In this document: piece by piece, positions 8,446 to 17,323 of the stretch
How the letters are laid out: each line of letters begins with the position of its first letter
Numbering within the stretch: position 1 is the stretch's first letter
The notes under the pieces: model-generated
Database searches by the model: none
What the model was told of the DNA's origin: nothing
The model's input: the letters and a program-made list of their open reading frames with translations, nothing else
Made by a program: the position numbers and the translations under genes
NCBI GenBank assembly: GCA_963782965.1
Contig: CAWALV010000002.1
Span: 992,001 to 1,056,000 of the forward strand
Source: CAWALV01 sp963782965
GTDB lineage: Bacteria; Actinomycetota; Actinomycetes; Acidothermales; Acidothermaceae
Direction of reading: 5' to 3'
DNA: 64,000 nt

Positions 8446-8958
8446 ATGACCGAGAACCTGCGCGGCGTTGCGATCAGCGCTTCGCGCATCACCCTGAGCC
8501 GCGTCGTCGACTCTCTCGACGCCAACCTGCACGGAAACGTCCACGGCGGAGCCATCATGCGGCTCATCGACGAGGCGGCCGGCGTCGTCGCCTCGCGGCA
8601 CTCCGGCGGACGCGCCGTCACGGCCGTCGTCGACGAGCTGCAGTTCCTCATCCCGGTGCACATCGGCGACATCGTGACGTGCGACGCGCAGGTCAACTGG
8701 ACCGGTCGGACCTCCTGCGAAATCGGCGTGCGGGTCACCGCGCAGACGTGGAACCAGGCACATGCCGAGCGCCGGCACGTCGCCTCGGCGTACCTGGTTT
8801 TCGTCGCGATCGACGAAGACGAGCATCCGCGCGAGGTCCCCCCGGTCATGCCCGAGACGGACGACGACCACCGGCGTTTCCGCGAGGCCGAGATTCGGCG
8901 CGGTACCCGGTTGGCGCGACGCGAGGCGATCCTGCGGTCGCGTGAGCGGAAGGGCTAG
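8446..8958 (+). CDS. hotdog-fold acyl-CoA thioesterase
   Basis: A 170-aa single hotdog domain of the YciA/ACOT type that hydrolyses acyl-CoA esters. Seen are ANLHGNVHGGAIMRLIDEAA near residues 26-45, RAVTAVVDELQFLIPVHIGD, and ASAYLVFVAIDEDEHPREVP. The C-terminal end is rich in Arg and Glu. The ATG at 8446 has AGGAT about 6 nt upstream, which could act as a ribosome site or as part of a -10-like CAGGAT. The stop codon TAG lies in the CTAG into which the IS481 element inserted, so the gene survived intact. Confidence 0.88.
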   Translation: MTENLRGVAISASRITLSRVVDSLDANLHGNVHGGAIMRLIDEAAGVVASRHSGGRAVTAVVDELQFLIPVHIGDIVTCDAQVNWTGRTSCEIGVRVTAQTWNQAHAERRHVASAYLVFVAIDEDEHPREVPPVMPETDDDHRRFREAEIRRGTRLARREAILRSRERKG

Positions 8959-9956
8959 CTGTGATGTCCAGGCAGGTTGGTCAGGCGGCTGATCGGCGGG
9001 TGGCCTCCGATGGCGCTGTGGGCTCGGTGGTGATTGTAGAAGTGCAGCCAGCTGGGAAGGGCCGCTCGGCGGTCGTCTTCTGATTGGTAGTGCCGGGCGT
9101 AGGCCCAGCCGTCGGACAGCGTGCGGTGGAATCGCTCGATCTTCCCGTTCGTCTGCGGTCGGTAGGGCCGGGTCCGCTTGTGTGTGATGTGCAGTGCGGC
9201 GCAGGTGTCGCGCCAGGCGAAGGATCGGTAGCAGGCGCCGTTGTCTGACAGGACGCGTTCGACACTCACACCGCGGGCGGCGAACCAGGCGACGGCGCGC
9301 TGCAACACGCCGATGGCGGTGTCGGCCTTCTCGTCGGCGCAGATCTCGGCATAGGCCACGCGCGAGTGATCGTCGATGACGGTGTGCACGAACGCCGTGC
9401 CCACCAAGGGCGCATGGGTGGCGCTTCGTGGCGTGCCGGTGCGCGCGATGGTGGCGGCCCGGTTGCGGTCGCCTTGGAACTTGCCGACGTAGCGCCAGCC
9501 ACCGCCGTCGGGGATGTTGCCGAACTTGGTGACGTCGACGTGGATCAACGAGCCGGGGTGGGCGTGCTCGTAACGGCGCAGCGGCTCACCGGTGATGCGG
9601 TCGATGTGAGACAGCCGATTGATCCGGCAACGCACCAGCACGGCGTGCACGGTCGAGGCCGGGACGCCGAGCTGGCCGGCGATCTGCACCGGCCCGAGCC
9701 GCTTGCGCCACCGCAGCTGCACAATCTGGCGCTTGACGTGCTCGGGTGTCTTCGTGGGACTGCGACGCGGGCGTGAGGATCGGTCGGTCATCCCGGCCGG
9801 CCCCTCGCTTCGGTAACGCGCGGCCCACTTGGCAGCCGTGCGAGGCGAGACCATGAACATCTTCGCCGCCGCCGAATACGTCCAGCCTGAATCGACGACA
9901 AGCCGAGCCAGACGCAGACGAGCACGTGGGGTCAGCAGGGCATTAGCGTGGGACAC
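8955..9956 (-). CDS. IS481-family transposase (DDE, integrase core)
   Basis: About 333 aa. It starts at GTG 9956 (VSHANALLTPRARLRLA), with GGAGG 5 nt upstream; the reading frame is open to 10028. An N-terminal helix-turn-helix includes SGWTYSAAAKMFMVSPRTAA. The catalytic core shows IHVDVTKF (first Asp), VIDDHSRVAY, VLSDNGACY (second Asp) and QTNGKIERFHRTL (Glu). The stop codon TAG is not encoded by the element: it is formed by the element's last base joined to the duplicated target CTAG. A hairpin overlaps the ribosome-binding site. All catalytic residues are present, so it is probably active. Confidence 0.95.
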   Translation of the reverse strand: MSHANALLTPRARLRLARLVVDSGWTYSAAAKMFMVSPRTAAKWAARYRSEGPAGMTDRSSRPRRSPTKTPEHVKRQIVQLRWRKRLGPVQIAGQLGVPASTVHAVLVRCRINRLSHIDRITGEPLRRYEHAHPGSLIHVDVTKFGNIPDGGGWRYVGKFQGDRNRAATIARTGTPRSATHAPLVGTAFVHTVIDDHSRVAYAEICADEKADTAIGVLQRAVAWFAARGVSVERVLSDNGACYRSFAWRDTCAALHITHKRTRPYRPQTNGKIERFHRTLSDGWAYARHYQSEDDRRAALPSWLHFYNHHRAHSAIGGHPPISRLTNLPGHHS

Positions 9957-10077
9957 GAAGGCCTCCGGTTCGTGAAGCGGTTCCTTAGACAGCTCCACTT
10001 CACAACCAGAGGCCTTCGCCTGCCTCAACGACAGGCCGAGATCAACTCACCCCGGTACAACGTCCCCGGACATCACA
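8960..10077 (-). mobile_element. complete IS481-family insertion sequence, 1118 bp
   Basis: Both ends carry TGTGATGTCC (8960-8969, and inverted at 10068-10077), followed by a partly conserved GG and CGTTG. A perfect 6-bp target duplication GCTAGC flanks it at 8954-8959 and 10078-10083, which fits the NCTAGN target known for IS481 elements. One transposase gene fills the element. Intact ends, duplication and transposase indicate recent insertion. The target lay in the palindromic CTAG-containing junction between the thioesterase and LCP genes. Confidence 0.96.
9957..10016 (-). promoter_or_regulatory. hairpin masking the transposase ribosome-binding site
   Basis: On the transcribed (minus) strand, an arm at 10016-9998 pairs with one at 9977-9957 (about 18 of 20 positions), and the second arm contains the GGAGG used by the GTG at 9956. 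Transcripts entering from outside would fold and hide this site. This is the kind of protection against read-through known for IS10 and IS50; for this element it is inference. Confidence 0.55.
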
Positions 10078-10085
10078 GCTAGCGG

Positions 10086-11684
10086 CTAGCCCTGCACGCA
10101 GGTGTCGGTGCTCGCGTTGGTCGTCTTGACTCCCGGGATCGGTGACGCCGAGGAGGTCGGGCCGGCGGACGCGCCTGCAGACGCGCCGGCCGAGGCGGTT
10201 GCGCTCGGTGTCGACTGCGGCGACGCGATCGACACGCCGCCCCAGTCCTGGCCGACGGTGAGCGTCAGCGCCGCGTCGGTCGACGTGTTCACCACTTCTG
10301 TTGGAGTCGCCGCCAGCGACGCGACGAGCGTCTGCATGGACGTCGTCCGGCTCGCCGGGTAGCTCACCGTCGTCTTGGCGACCGGCACCTGGTCGGCGTT
10401 GCCCGTGCTCACGATGCGAAAGCCTTGTGCCGCCAGCTGGTCAGCGACCTGGTGGGCGAGGCCGTCCTGCGTCGTCCCGTTCAGGACGCGAACCGAAACC
10501 GACGACGGTGGCACCGTGATCGTGGCGACGTAGTGTCCCGCGGAGGGCGTGGCGTTCAGCGGCCGGTCGTCGCGCAAGTAGTTGAACAGGGTGGTCACCT
10601 CGGCGTCGCTCCAGAACAGGTGCTGGTACCACTGGCTGCTCTTGGGAGCCGCGTAGGTCGGCACGGTGGCGAAGACGATGTTCTGTGTGTCGATGTGGCG
10701 GTAGTGCAGTGCCAGATCGACCAACTGCTTGCTGGTCATGTCCGTCGTCAACGACGTGGCGACCGAGGAGTAGAAGTTGTACATCCGGAACGGATCGAAG
10801 AAGTTCGCCGTGTTGAGCGCCTTGCGCACCATCGCGGCCATGAACTGTTGCTGGCGCTGGATCCGGTGCAGGTCGTCCCCGCCGGTCAGGCCGTAGCGGG
10901 CTCGGACGAACGCGAGCGCTTGCTGGCCCTTGAGGTTCACCGGGCCTGCCGGCAGGTCGAGACCGGTGTGCGAGTCGTGGATCGGCTGGCACATCGTCAG
11001 GGGGACCCCACCGATGGCGTTGGACATCTTGATGACGCCCTCGAAGTCGATCTCGAGGTAGTGATCGACGTACAGGTTGGTGAGGCTCTCGATCGTCTCG
11101 ACCGTGCAGGCCGGGCCACCGAGCTGGATCGCCTCGTTGAACAAGGCTTGCCGCTTCGATGTGTAGAGCGGGTTACCGTTCGCGTCAGAAAGCGGGTTGC
11201 CGTTCGCGTCGACCTTGCGACACTGCGGGATCTCTACGACCGAGTCACGGGGGATGCTGACCAGCGTCACGTGCTTACCGTCGCCCGAGAGGTGGGCCAG
11301 GATCGCTGTGTCGGAAAGTGTTTCCGTCTGCGCCGGCCCGGTCGTCGGTTGGAAGCTGCTGTTCTCGCCGAGGCGGGAGTCGACGCCGAGGATCAGGATG
11401 TTCTGCGGTGTTCCGCCCCCCGAGACTTGCCCGGTGGTCGGTTTCGCCGGGCGGTTGTCGGGGCCGATGACCTTGGTGAGGCTCGGGGTGTGCTTCACGC
11501 CGCCGAGAACGTTGTTGACGCCGATCGCGACGGTCGCGCTGATCAGCACGACGACGGCGAAGAAGCCGACGAGCAGCCGCCCGATGATGCGGGAACGGCG
11601 CTGCGCACGGTCGTAGGTCGCGTGCTCGCCGAGTGGGTCGAGCAACTTACGGCGTTGCCGACCGATGGGGCGTCGCATGCGCAT
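10086..11684 (-). CDS. LytR-CpsA-Psr ligase with LytR_C domain
   Basis: Membrane-anchored phosphotransferase that attaches lipid-linked glycopolymers to peptidoglycan. About 532 aa from the ATG at 11684 (GGAGGAG 7 nt upstream); an earlier TTG at 11744 lacks such a site. One transmembrane helix lies near residues 32-56, then the LCP domain with ILILGVDSR, VSIPRDSVVEIP, HYLEIDFEGVI, ALAFVRARYG and HRIQRQQQFMAAM, which carry the Arg/Asp residues that bind pyrophosphate and metal. A LytR_C domain starts near SVSVRVLNGT, followed by an Ala/Ser/Pro tail. It lies head-to-tail with a second LCP gene. IS481 sits just beyond its stop. Confidence 0.92.
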   Translation of the reverse strand: MRMRRPIGRQRRKLLDPLGEHATYDRAQRRSRIIGRLLVGFFAVVVLISATVAIGVNNVLGGVKHTPSLTKVIGPDNRPAKPTTGQVSGGGTPQNILILGVDSRLGENSSFQPTTGPAQTETLSDTAILAHLSGDGKHVTLVSIPRDSVVEIPQCRKVDANGNPLSDANGNPLYTSKRQALFNEAIQLGGPACTVETIESLTNLYVDHYLEIDFEGVIKMSNAIGGVPLTMCQPIHDSHTGLDLPAGPVNLKGQQALAFVRARYGLTGGDDLHRIQRQQQFMAAMVRKALNTANFFDPFRMYNFYSSVATSLTTDMTSKQLVDLALHYRHIDTQNIVFATVPTYAAPKSSQWYQHLFWSDAEVTTLFNYLRDDRPLNATPSAGHYVATITVPPSSVSVRVLNGTTQDGLAHQVADQLAAQGFRIVSTGNADQVPVAKTTVSYPASRTTSMQTLVASLAATPTEVVNTSTDAALTLTVGQDWGGVSIASPQSTPSATASAGASAGASAGPTSSASPIPGVKTTNASTDTCVQG

Positions 11685-11904
11685 GCGGAGGCTCCTCCAA
11701 GCGGGCTTGACCGGCTGGTGAGACGACGGGTGGGACAACTGCAACCGGAGCGGCGATCAACACTCGCCCCTCACATAGACGGCGTACCCCGCTTCAGGGT
11801 TGCCTGCGCGCCGCGCCGAGCTGGACGACGAGCCATGGTAACGGTGCGTGATCGATTGGCCGTGGCCGGTGTCTGATCAACGATCGGCCGGCTCGGTGAG
11901 TTCC

Positions 11905-13383
11905 TCAGGCGGTGCAGGTGGCGTTCGCCGCCGTGGTGGAACCCGGTGGGATCCCGCCGCCGCTCGACGCCGGGCTCGCGGCCCCGCTCGAGCCGGCGAG
12001 ACCGCTGTAGGAGGAGCCCAACACGAGTTCGAGGTCGGCGCCGAGCTGGTCGTCTTGGTGCAAGGTCGCACCGGGTATGGCGGCTGCCAGCGTGTGCGCC
12101 TCGGCGGACTTGGTCGGTCCGTAGTTGATCACTGTCGTCGTCGCCCCGGACCCCTTGTTCGCCGGGCTGCCGACGACGTCGAAGCCGGCCTTCGAAAGGT
12201 CGGACGACGCCCTCGCGGCCAGCCCTCCGACGCCGGCGCCGTTGAACACCCGTACCTGGACCGAGCTGCGGGGGACCGTCGGCTGCGCGCTGCCGGACGC
12301 GCCCGCGCCGGTGCTGCCGGGCGGCGCGTCGTGGGTCAGCGAGTCGAACAAGGCCTGGGCTTTCGCGGTGTCGACGACGTCGACCGACTCGCCGTTTTCC
12401 GTGCCGAAGCCGGTGAGCGGCATCGTGGTGAGGATCACGTTGCCGCTGCTCAAGCCCTTCAACTTGAGCGCGAGCTTCGCCATGTCGGCCGTGCTCATGC
12501 CCGAGTCGACGGTCACCGACTTGGTGAATGCGTTGAGGAAGTTGTTCAGCTTGATGGGGTTCGCCAGGGTGCCGGCGCTCTCGACCTTGCGCATCATCGA
12601 GCCGAGGAACTGCTGCTGCCGCTTGATCCGGTCGATGTCACCCAGCGGGAGGCCGTAGCGCTGCCGAACGAAGGCGAGTGCCTGCTGGCCGTCGAGCTGG
12701 TGCTGGCCGGCGGTCAGGTTGATGCCCGTCATCTTGTCGTGTGCGGGCTGGGTCAGGCAGACCTGGACGCCGCCGAGGGCGTTCACCATGTTCTGGAAAC
12801 CTGCGAAATCGATCTCGACGTAATGGTCGATGTGCATGCCGGTGAGCTCCTGCACGGTGCTCACGAGAAGGCTCGGCCCGCCGAGGGCGAACGCGGCGTT
12901 GAGCTTGTCCTTGTGTGCCGGGTGCGCCTTACCGGCGGCGTCGGTGTAGGCCGGGATCGTGATCCAGGAGTCGCGCGGCAGTGACACCAGCGTCGCCTTC
13001 TTATGGCCCGCGGCCAGGTGGGCGAGGATCACCGTGTCCGAGCGTTGGCCGACGACCTGCTGCTGCCCCGCGGGTGCCTGCGCGAACTGGTCGCCCGCTC
13101 CCGAACGGCTGTCCGATCCGACAAGGAGCACATTCTGCGCTCCTGCCTCAGCAGGGGCGCCGCCCTTCTTGATCACGTTCGCCACGTGGGTGAGATTGCC
13201 GTTGTAGTGCAGGTACAGGCCGTACAGGAGGCCACTGGTCGCCAGGACGACCACTGCGGCGACGATCGCCACGATGCCGAGCGGGCGCCGCCATCCCGAC
13301 CTGCGGGGAGGGCGGCCTCCCGGCCCTGGCTTGCCCGGCCCACGCGGGTTCAACTCGGGCGGCAGCGTGATCGGCTCGGCCAC
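11905..13383 (-). CDS. LytR-CpsA-Psr ligase with LytR_C domain
   Basis: Second LCP paralogue, 492 aa, GTG start at 13383 with GAGGAGG upstream. A Pro/Gly/Arg-rich cytoplasmic segment (residues 1-32) precedes one transmembrane helix near 34-57. The LCP domain shows VLLVGSDSRSG, LVSLPRDSWITIPAY, IDHYVEIDFAGF, ALAFVRQRYG and DRIKRQQQFLGSMMRKV. A LytR_C domain begins at SSVQVRVFNGAGVGGLA. The C-terminus is a low-complexity Ser/Gly/Ala stretch. With rmlA immediately divergent, attachment of a rhamnose-containing polymer to the wall is a reasonable inference. Confidence 0.93.
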   Translation of the reverse strand: MAEPITLPPELNPRGPGKPGPGGRPPRRSGWRRPLGIVAIVAAVVVLATSGLLYGLYLHYNGNLTHVANVIKKGGAPAEAGAQNVLLVGSDSRSGAGDQFAQAPAGQQQVVGQRSDTVILAHLAAGHKKATLVSLPRDSWITIPAYTDAAGKAHPAHKDKLNAAFALGGPSLLVSTVQELTGMHIDHYVEIDFAGFQNMVNALGGVQVCLTQPAHDKMTGINLTAGQHQLDGQQALAFVRQRYGLPLGDIDRIKRQQQFLGSMMRKVESAGTLANPIKLNNFLNAFTKSVTVDSGMSTADMAKLALKLKGLSSGNVILTTMPLTGFGTENGESVDVVDTAKAQALFDSLTHDAPPGSTGAGASGSAQPTVPRSSVQVRVFNGAGVGGLAARASSDLSKAGFDVVGSPANKGSGATTTVINYGPTKSAEAHTLAAAIPGATLHQDDQLGADLELVLGSSYSGLAGSSGAASPASSGGGIPPGSTTAANATCTA

Positions 13384-13597
13384 GGGCGAGCGCCTCCTCG
13401 TCGGGTCCGGTCAGGGTGGGGTAGGGGTCGTCTCAGCTGAGTCGATGTCGTTGGGCTTACTTCGAGATTAAGCATGAGAGGCGCCATGGCGTCGGCAGCC
13501 GAGCCGTGGCGCGCTCAAACGATCATGCGGCGACGCCCGCCGGGAGGAGGACGGCGCAGCGGCCGGGACGTCGTCGGGCAGCCGCCTGGCCCTCCGA

Positions 13598-13611
13598 TAG
13601 CGTGTGCCGAC
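13598..13611 (+). promoter_or_regulatory. putative -10 box for rmlA
   Basis: TAGCGT at 13598-13603 fits TAnnnT and ends 8 nt before the ATG at 13612, which has no Shine-Dalgarno sequence. A leaderless or nearly leaderless transcript is likely. The 228-bp region 13384-13611 also has to hold the promoter of the divergent LCP gene. Confidence 0.35.
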
Positions 13612-14676
13612 ATGAAGGCACTAGTCCTGTCGGGCGGCGCCGGCACCCGGTTGCGGCCTATCACGCACACGTCGGCCAAGCAGCTCGTCCCGGTGGCCAA
13701 CAAGCCGGTGTTGTTCTACGGGCTCGAGGCGATCCGCGACGCCGGCATCACCGATGTGGGGATCATCGTCGGTGACACCAGGGCCGAGATCGAGGCGGCC
13801 GTCGGAGACGGTTCTGCTCTCGGCATCAAGGCGACCTACATTCCGCAGGAAGCGCCCCTTGGGCTGGCTCACTGCGTGTTGATCGCACGCGACTTCCTCG
13901 CCGAGGACGACTTCGTCATGTACCTCGGCGACAACTTCATCATCGGCGGCATCACCGACCTCGTCGAGGAGTTCGCGGCAGGGGGAGCCGACGCCCAGAT
14001 CCTGTTGACCCAGGTCGAGAACCCGCAGCAGTTCGGCATCGCCGAGCTCGACGAGCGCGGCGGCATCAAGCGGCTCGTCGAGAAGCCGAAGGAGCCCAAG
14101 AGCGATCTCGCGCTGGTCGGCGTCTACATGTTCACTCCGGCGATTCACGAGGCCGTGCGCGCGATCCGGCCCAGCGGCCGAGGTGAACTCGAGATAACCG
14201 ACGCGATCCAGTGGCTCGTCGACAACGGCCGCGTCGTGCGCCCCCATCTGGTGACCGGCTACTGGAAGGACACCGGCCGCCTCGAGGACATGCTGGAGTG
14301 CAACCGCAAGGTGCTCGAGGGGATGGAACCGTCCTGCCGCGGTCGCGTCGACGAGCTGAGCCGGGTGATCGGCCGGGTCGTCATCGAAGAGGGCGCCTCC
14401 ATCGAGCGGTCGACCGTGCGCGGTCCGGCGATCATCGGCCGTGGCACCCGGATCGTCGACAGCTACGTCGGCCCGTTCACCTCGATCTATCGGGACTGCC
14501 TGATCGAGGCGACCGAACTCGAGCACTCGATCGTGCTGGAGTCGACCAAGATCACCGGGGTCAGCCGGATCGAGGATTCCCTGATCGGCAAGGAGGTCGA
14601 GGTGTCGCCGTCCACGGCGATGCCGCGGGCTCACCGGCTGATGCTGGGCGACCACAGCAAGGTCTCGATCGCCTGA
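13612..14676 (+). CDS. rmlA: glucose-1-phosphate thymidylyltransferase, long form
   Basis: Makes dTDP-glucose from dTTP and glucose-1-phosphate, the first step to dTDP-L-rhamnose. 354 aa, the long actinomycete type with a C-terminal left-handed beta-helix. Seen are LSGGAGTRLRPIT and KQLVPVANKPVLFYGLE at the N-terminus, YLGDNFIIGG, the substrate loop RLVEKPKEPKSD, GYWKDTGRLEDMLECN, and hexapeptide-like repeats from about residue 250 on. The frame is open upstream to 13474, but homology begins at the ATG MKALVLSGG. It heads a series of rhamnose and glycan genes on the plus strand. Confidence 0.94.
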   Translation: MKALVLSGGAGTRLRPITHTSAKQLVPVANKPVLFYGLEAIRDAGITDVGIIVGDTRAEIEAAVGDGSALGIKATYIPQEAPLGLAHCVLIARDFLAEDDFVMYLGDNFIIGGITDLVEEFAAGGADAQILLTQVENPQQFGIAELDERGGIKRLVEKPKEPKSDLALVGVYMFTPAIHEAVRAIRPSGRGELEITDAIQWLVDNGRVVRPHLVTGYWKDTGRLEDMLECNRKVLEGMEPSCRGRVDELSRVIGRVVIEEGASIERSTVRGPAIIGRGTRIVDSYVGPFTSIYRDCLIEATELEHSIVLESTKITGVSRIEDSLIGKEVEVSPSTAMPRAHRLMLGDHSKVSIA

Positions 14677-14816
14677 GTCCGTTTCACCCCATCGGTAGGA
14701 ACGGCGACATACCATGGCTGCACTTCGGCGGCCTCGGTCGCGCTGGGTCGTTGGGACGGGGGAGTGCCAGTGAGACGGCGGCGCAACCTGACCAGCGGGC
14801 TGCGCGTCTCACCGCC

Positions 14817-16221
14817 GTGACTGTCTCGACGACGCGTGCGGAGCCGACAGGCGGATCGACCGCCGGCAGTGCCCGCTTGATGGCCGTACGCGAGGCGATA
14901 TTCCCCTCGGCCTTCCGCTCGACCGTGCCGCCGGGTACCGAGTCCACTCGCTATCCCGTCGCGCTCGTCGCATCGGGCTACATCGTTGCTTTCGTCGCGG
15001 CCTTCGGGCTCGACGTGTGGTGGGCAGGCACGCACGCCATGTCTCGGATCTGGGCCGAGGACGGCGCGGTGTTCCTCGCCGGTGCGCACAGCATGCATTT
15101 CGGGCAGGCATTCTTCCGCCCTTACGCCGGATACATGCACGCCGTGCCGCGCTCGCTCGCCGAGCTGACGACCCTCTTCCCGCTTCGCGACGCGGCAGCC
15201 ATCTTGGCGGCTGCCGCTGCGGCGGTCCGGGCGGTAGTCGCGCTGTTCGTCTTCCGGGCCAGTAGCGGGCACCTGCGCTCGCCGTGGGTGCGTGGCATGC
15301 TCGCGGCGTCCGTCGCTTTGCTGCCTGCCGGCGGCTTGGAGACGCTCGACAACATCGCGAACCTGCACTGGTACCTGACCTTCGCGGTGTTCTGGGCGCT
15401 GCTATGGCGGCCGCAGCGGCGGTGGGAGTGCGCGCTCGCCGGCTTCGTGGTGCTCGTGGGCGTCGGAAGCAGCCCGATGCCGCTGCTCCTCTTTCCCCTC
15501 GTCGTCCTGCGCGTCGTCTCCTTGGCTTCGGTGCGGCGCCTTCGCGACTACGTCGTCCCGGCGTGCTTCGTCGTCGCCGGGGTCGCACAAGGCATCGCCG
15601 TGCTCCGCTCGGCGCGACCGCCGCACGAGACGTTCGGTCCGGCCGTCGTCTCGCGGGCATACGGGGTTCGTATCGGTGCGGGCGCGTTGGCCGGTTACCA
15701 GCACGCCGACAGGATCTGGCTCGACCTGCACTACCTCGGCGTGGCGATCGCGGCAGTCGTGCTGCTTGCGTTGATCGTGCCGGCCATCCGGTTGCCCGGC
15801 CCTCGGCGGTGGCTGGCCATCATCGGCCTGGGCGCCAGCGCGGCGATGTTCGCCCTGATGTTTGCGCAGCCCGCCGTCCGGCCCCACACGCCGATCGACA
15901 TCATCCGGTCGCTCCCCCGCTACGACGTGCTGCCGTCGCTCCTCGTGCTGTGCGCGGTCGCGGCCGGCCTGGATGCACTTGCGCGCTGGCCCGGCGTCGC
16001 GGTCCGGATCGGCGTCGCGTTGGTGTTCTCTCGGCGTCGGCGGCCGGCATGTCCTGCGCCACCGCACGATGGGGCCGGCTGGAATCCGCGGTGCCGCATG
16101 GCCCGAAGTGATCGCGTCGGCGCAGCTCAGCTGCGGGGCACAGGGCGGCGGCACCGTTCGCGTGGCGCAACTCCCGCAGGGCTGGGCCACGACGCTGCCC
16201 TGTTCGGCGCTGACGCCGTAA
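14817..16221 (+). pseudogene. polytopic membrane protein, frameshifted
   Basis: A protein of about 468 aa with roughly ten hydrophobic segments from residue 45 on (for example ALVASGYIVAFVAAFGLDVW and ALAGFVVLVGVGSSPMPLLL), typical of undefined membrane proteins in actinobacterial glycan clusters. Motifs such as IWAEDGAVFLAGA and ETLDNIANLHWYLTF suggest a glycosyltransferase-C-like or flippase-like protein, but I cannot name a family. The start is uncertain (GTG 14817 or ATG 14880). Near 16030-16060 the frame shifts; the new frame gives a plausible extracytoplasmic end, WATTLPCSALTP. Probably a single indel in an otherwise normal gene. Confidence 0.6.
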
Positions 16222-16322
16222 GCGCGTGGTGGGGCGCGGCGCAGGGGCCCCTACCTGACACAATGGCCGGACCGTCTCGCGCGTCAGTCCATAACCCCAG
16301 GACCGGCCAGAACGGACAGCCC

Positions 16323-17310
16323 ATGCGCGTACTCGTCACCGGCGCCGCCGGTTTCATCGGCTCGCACTACGTGCGCACGATGCTGTCCGGCGGCTACCCC
16401 GCCTTCGCCGAGGCCGAGGTCACCGTCTTCGACAAGTTGACCTACGCGGGCAACCTGCGACAACCTCGATCCCGTCGCCGAAGACCCCCGCTACCGGTTC
16501 GTCCAGGGCGACATCTGTGATCCGGTAGCCGTCGCGGAGGTGCTGCCCGGCCACGACGTCGTCGTGAACTTCGCGGCCGAGTCTCACGTCGACCGGTCGA
16601 TCTTCGGCGCGGCGGAGTTCGTCGTCACGAACGTGCTGGGCGCGCAGACCCTGTTCGACGCCTGCGTCAAGGCTGGCATCGGGCGGGTCGTCCACGTCTC
16701 GACCGACGAGGTGTACGGGTCGATCCCGGAAGGCTCGTGGACCGAGACGCACATCCTCGAGCCCAACTCGCCGTACTCGGCGAGCAAGGCCGGCGCCGAT
16801 CTGCTGGCGCGCGCCTACGCCGGCACGTACGGCCTGAACATCTCGGTGACGAGATGCACCAACAACTACGGGCCGTACCAGTTCCCCGAGAAGGTCATTC
16901 CGCTGTTCGTCACGAACCTGATCGACGGGCTGACCGTGCCGCTGTACGGCGACGGCATGAACATCCGCGACTGGCTGCACGTCGACGACCACTGCCGCGG
17001 CATCCAACTCGTCGTCGAGAAGGGCGAGCCCGGCCAGTACTACAACATCGGCGGCGGCCTCGAGCTCAGCAACAAGGAGCTCACTCAGAAACTGCTCGAC
17101 GCTTGCGGTGCCACGTGGGACTCCGTCGAATACGTCGAGGACCGCAAGAACCACGACCGTCGCTACTCGTTGGACGACGCGAAGCTGCGCGCACTCGGAT
17201 ACCGGCCGTTGACCTCGTTCGACCAGGGGCTGGCCTCGACCGTTCAGTGGTACCGCGACAACGAGTCGTGGTGGCGGCCGCTCAAGGCGAAGGCAACGCT
17301 CCAGACATGA
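16323..17310 (+). pseudogene. rmlB: dTDP-glucose 4,6-dehydratase, one frameshift
   Basis: Second enzyme of dTDP-rhamnose synthesis: an NAD-dependent SDR dehydratase. It starts at ATG 16323 with RVLVTGAAGFIGSHYV (NAD-binding GxxGxxG). Then VNFAAESHVDRSI, VSTDEVYGSIPEGSW, the catalytic YSASKAGAD (YxxxK), and NNYGPYQFPEKVIPLFV. One extra base near 16458 breaks the frame between AGNL and DNLDP; removing it restores a continuous protein of about 328 aa. Such a conserved gene with a single insertion suggests a sequencing error. It is followed 14 nt later by rmlD. Confidence 0.92.
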
Positions 17311-17323
17311 CGGCTCTCCGGAC

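Noticed and set aside
8446..8958. Thioesterase disrupted by the IS481 element
   Set aside because: The insertion begins after the TAG stop codon, so the coding sequence is complete.
10425..11876. 483-codon frame opposite the LCP gene
   Set aside because: No recognisable domain; a shadow of a strongly conserved gene on the other strand.
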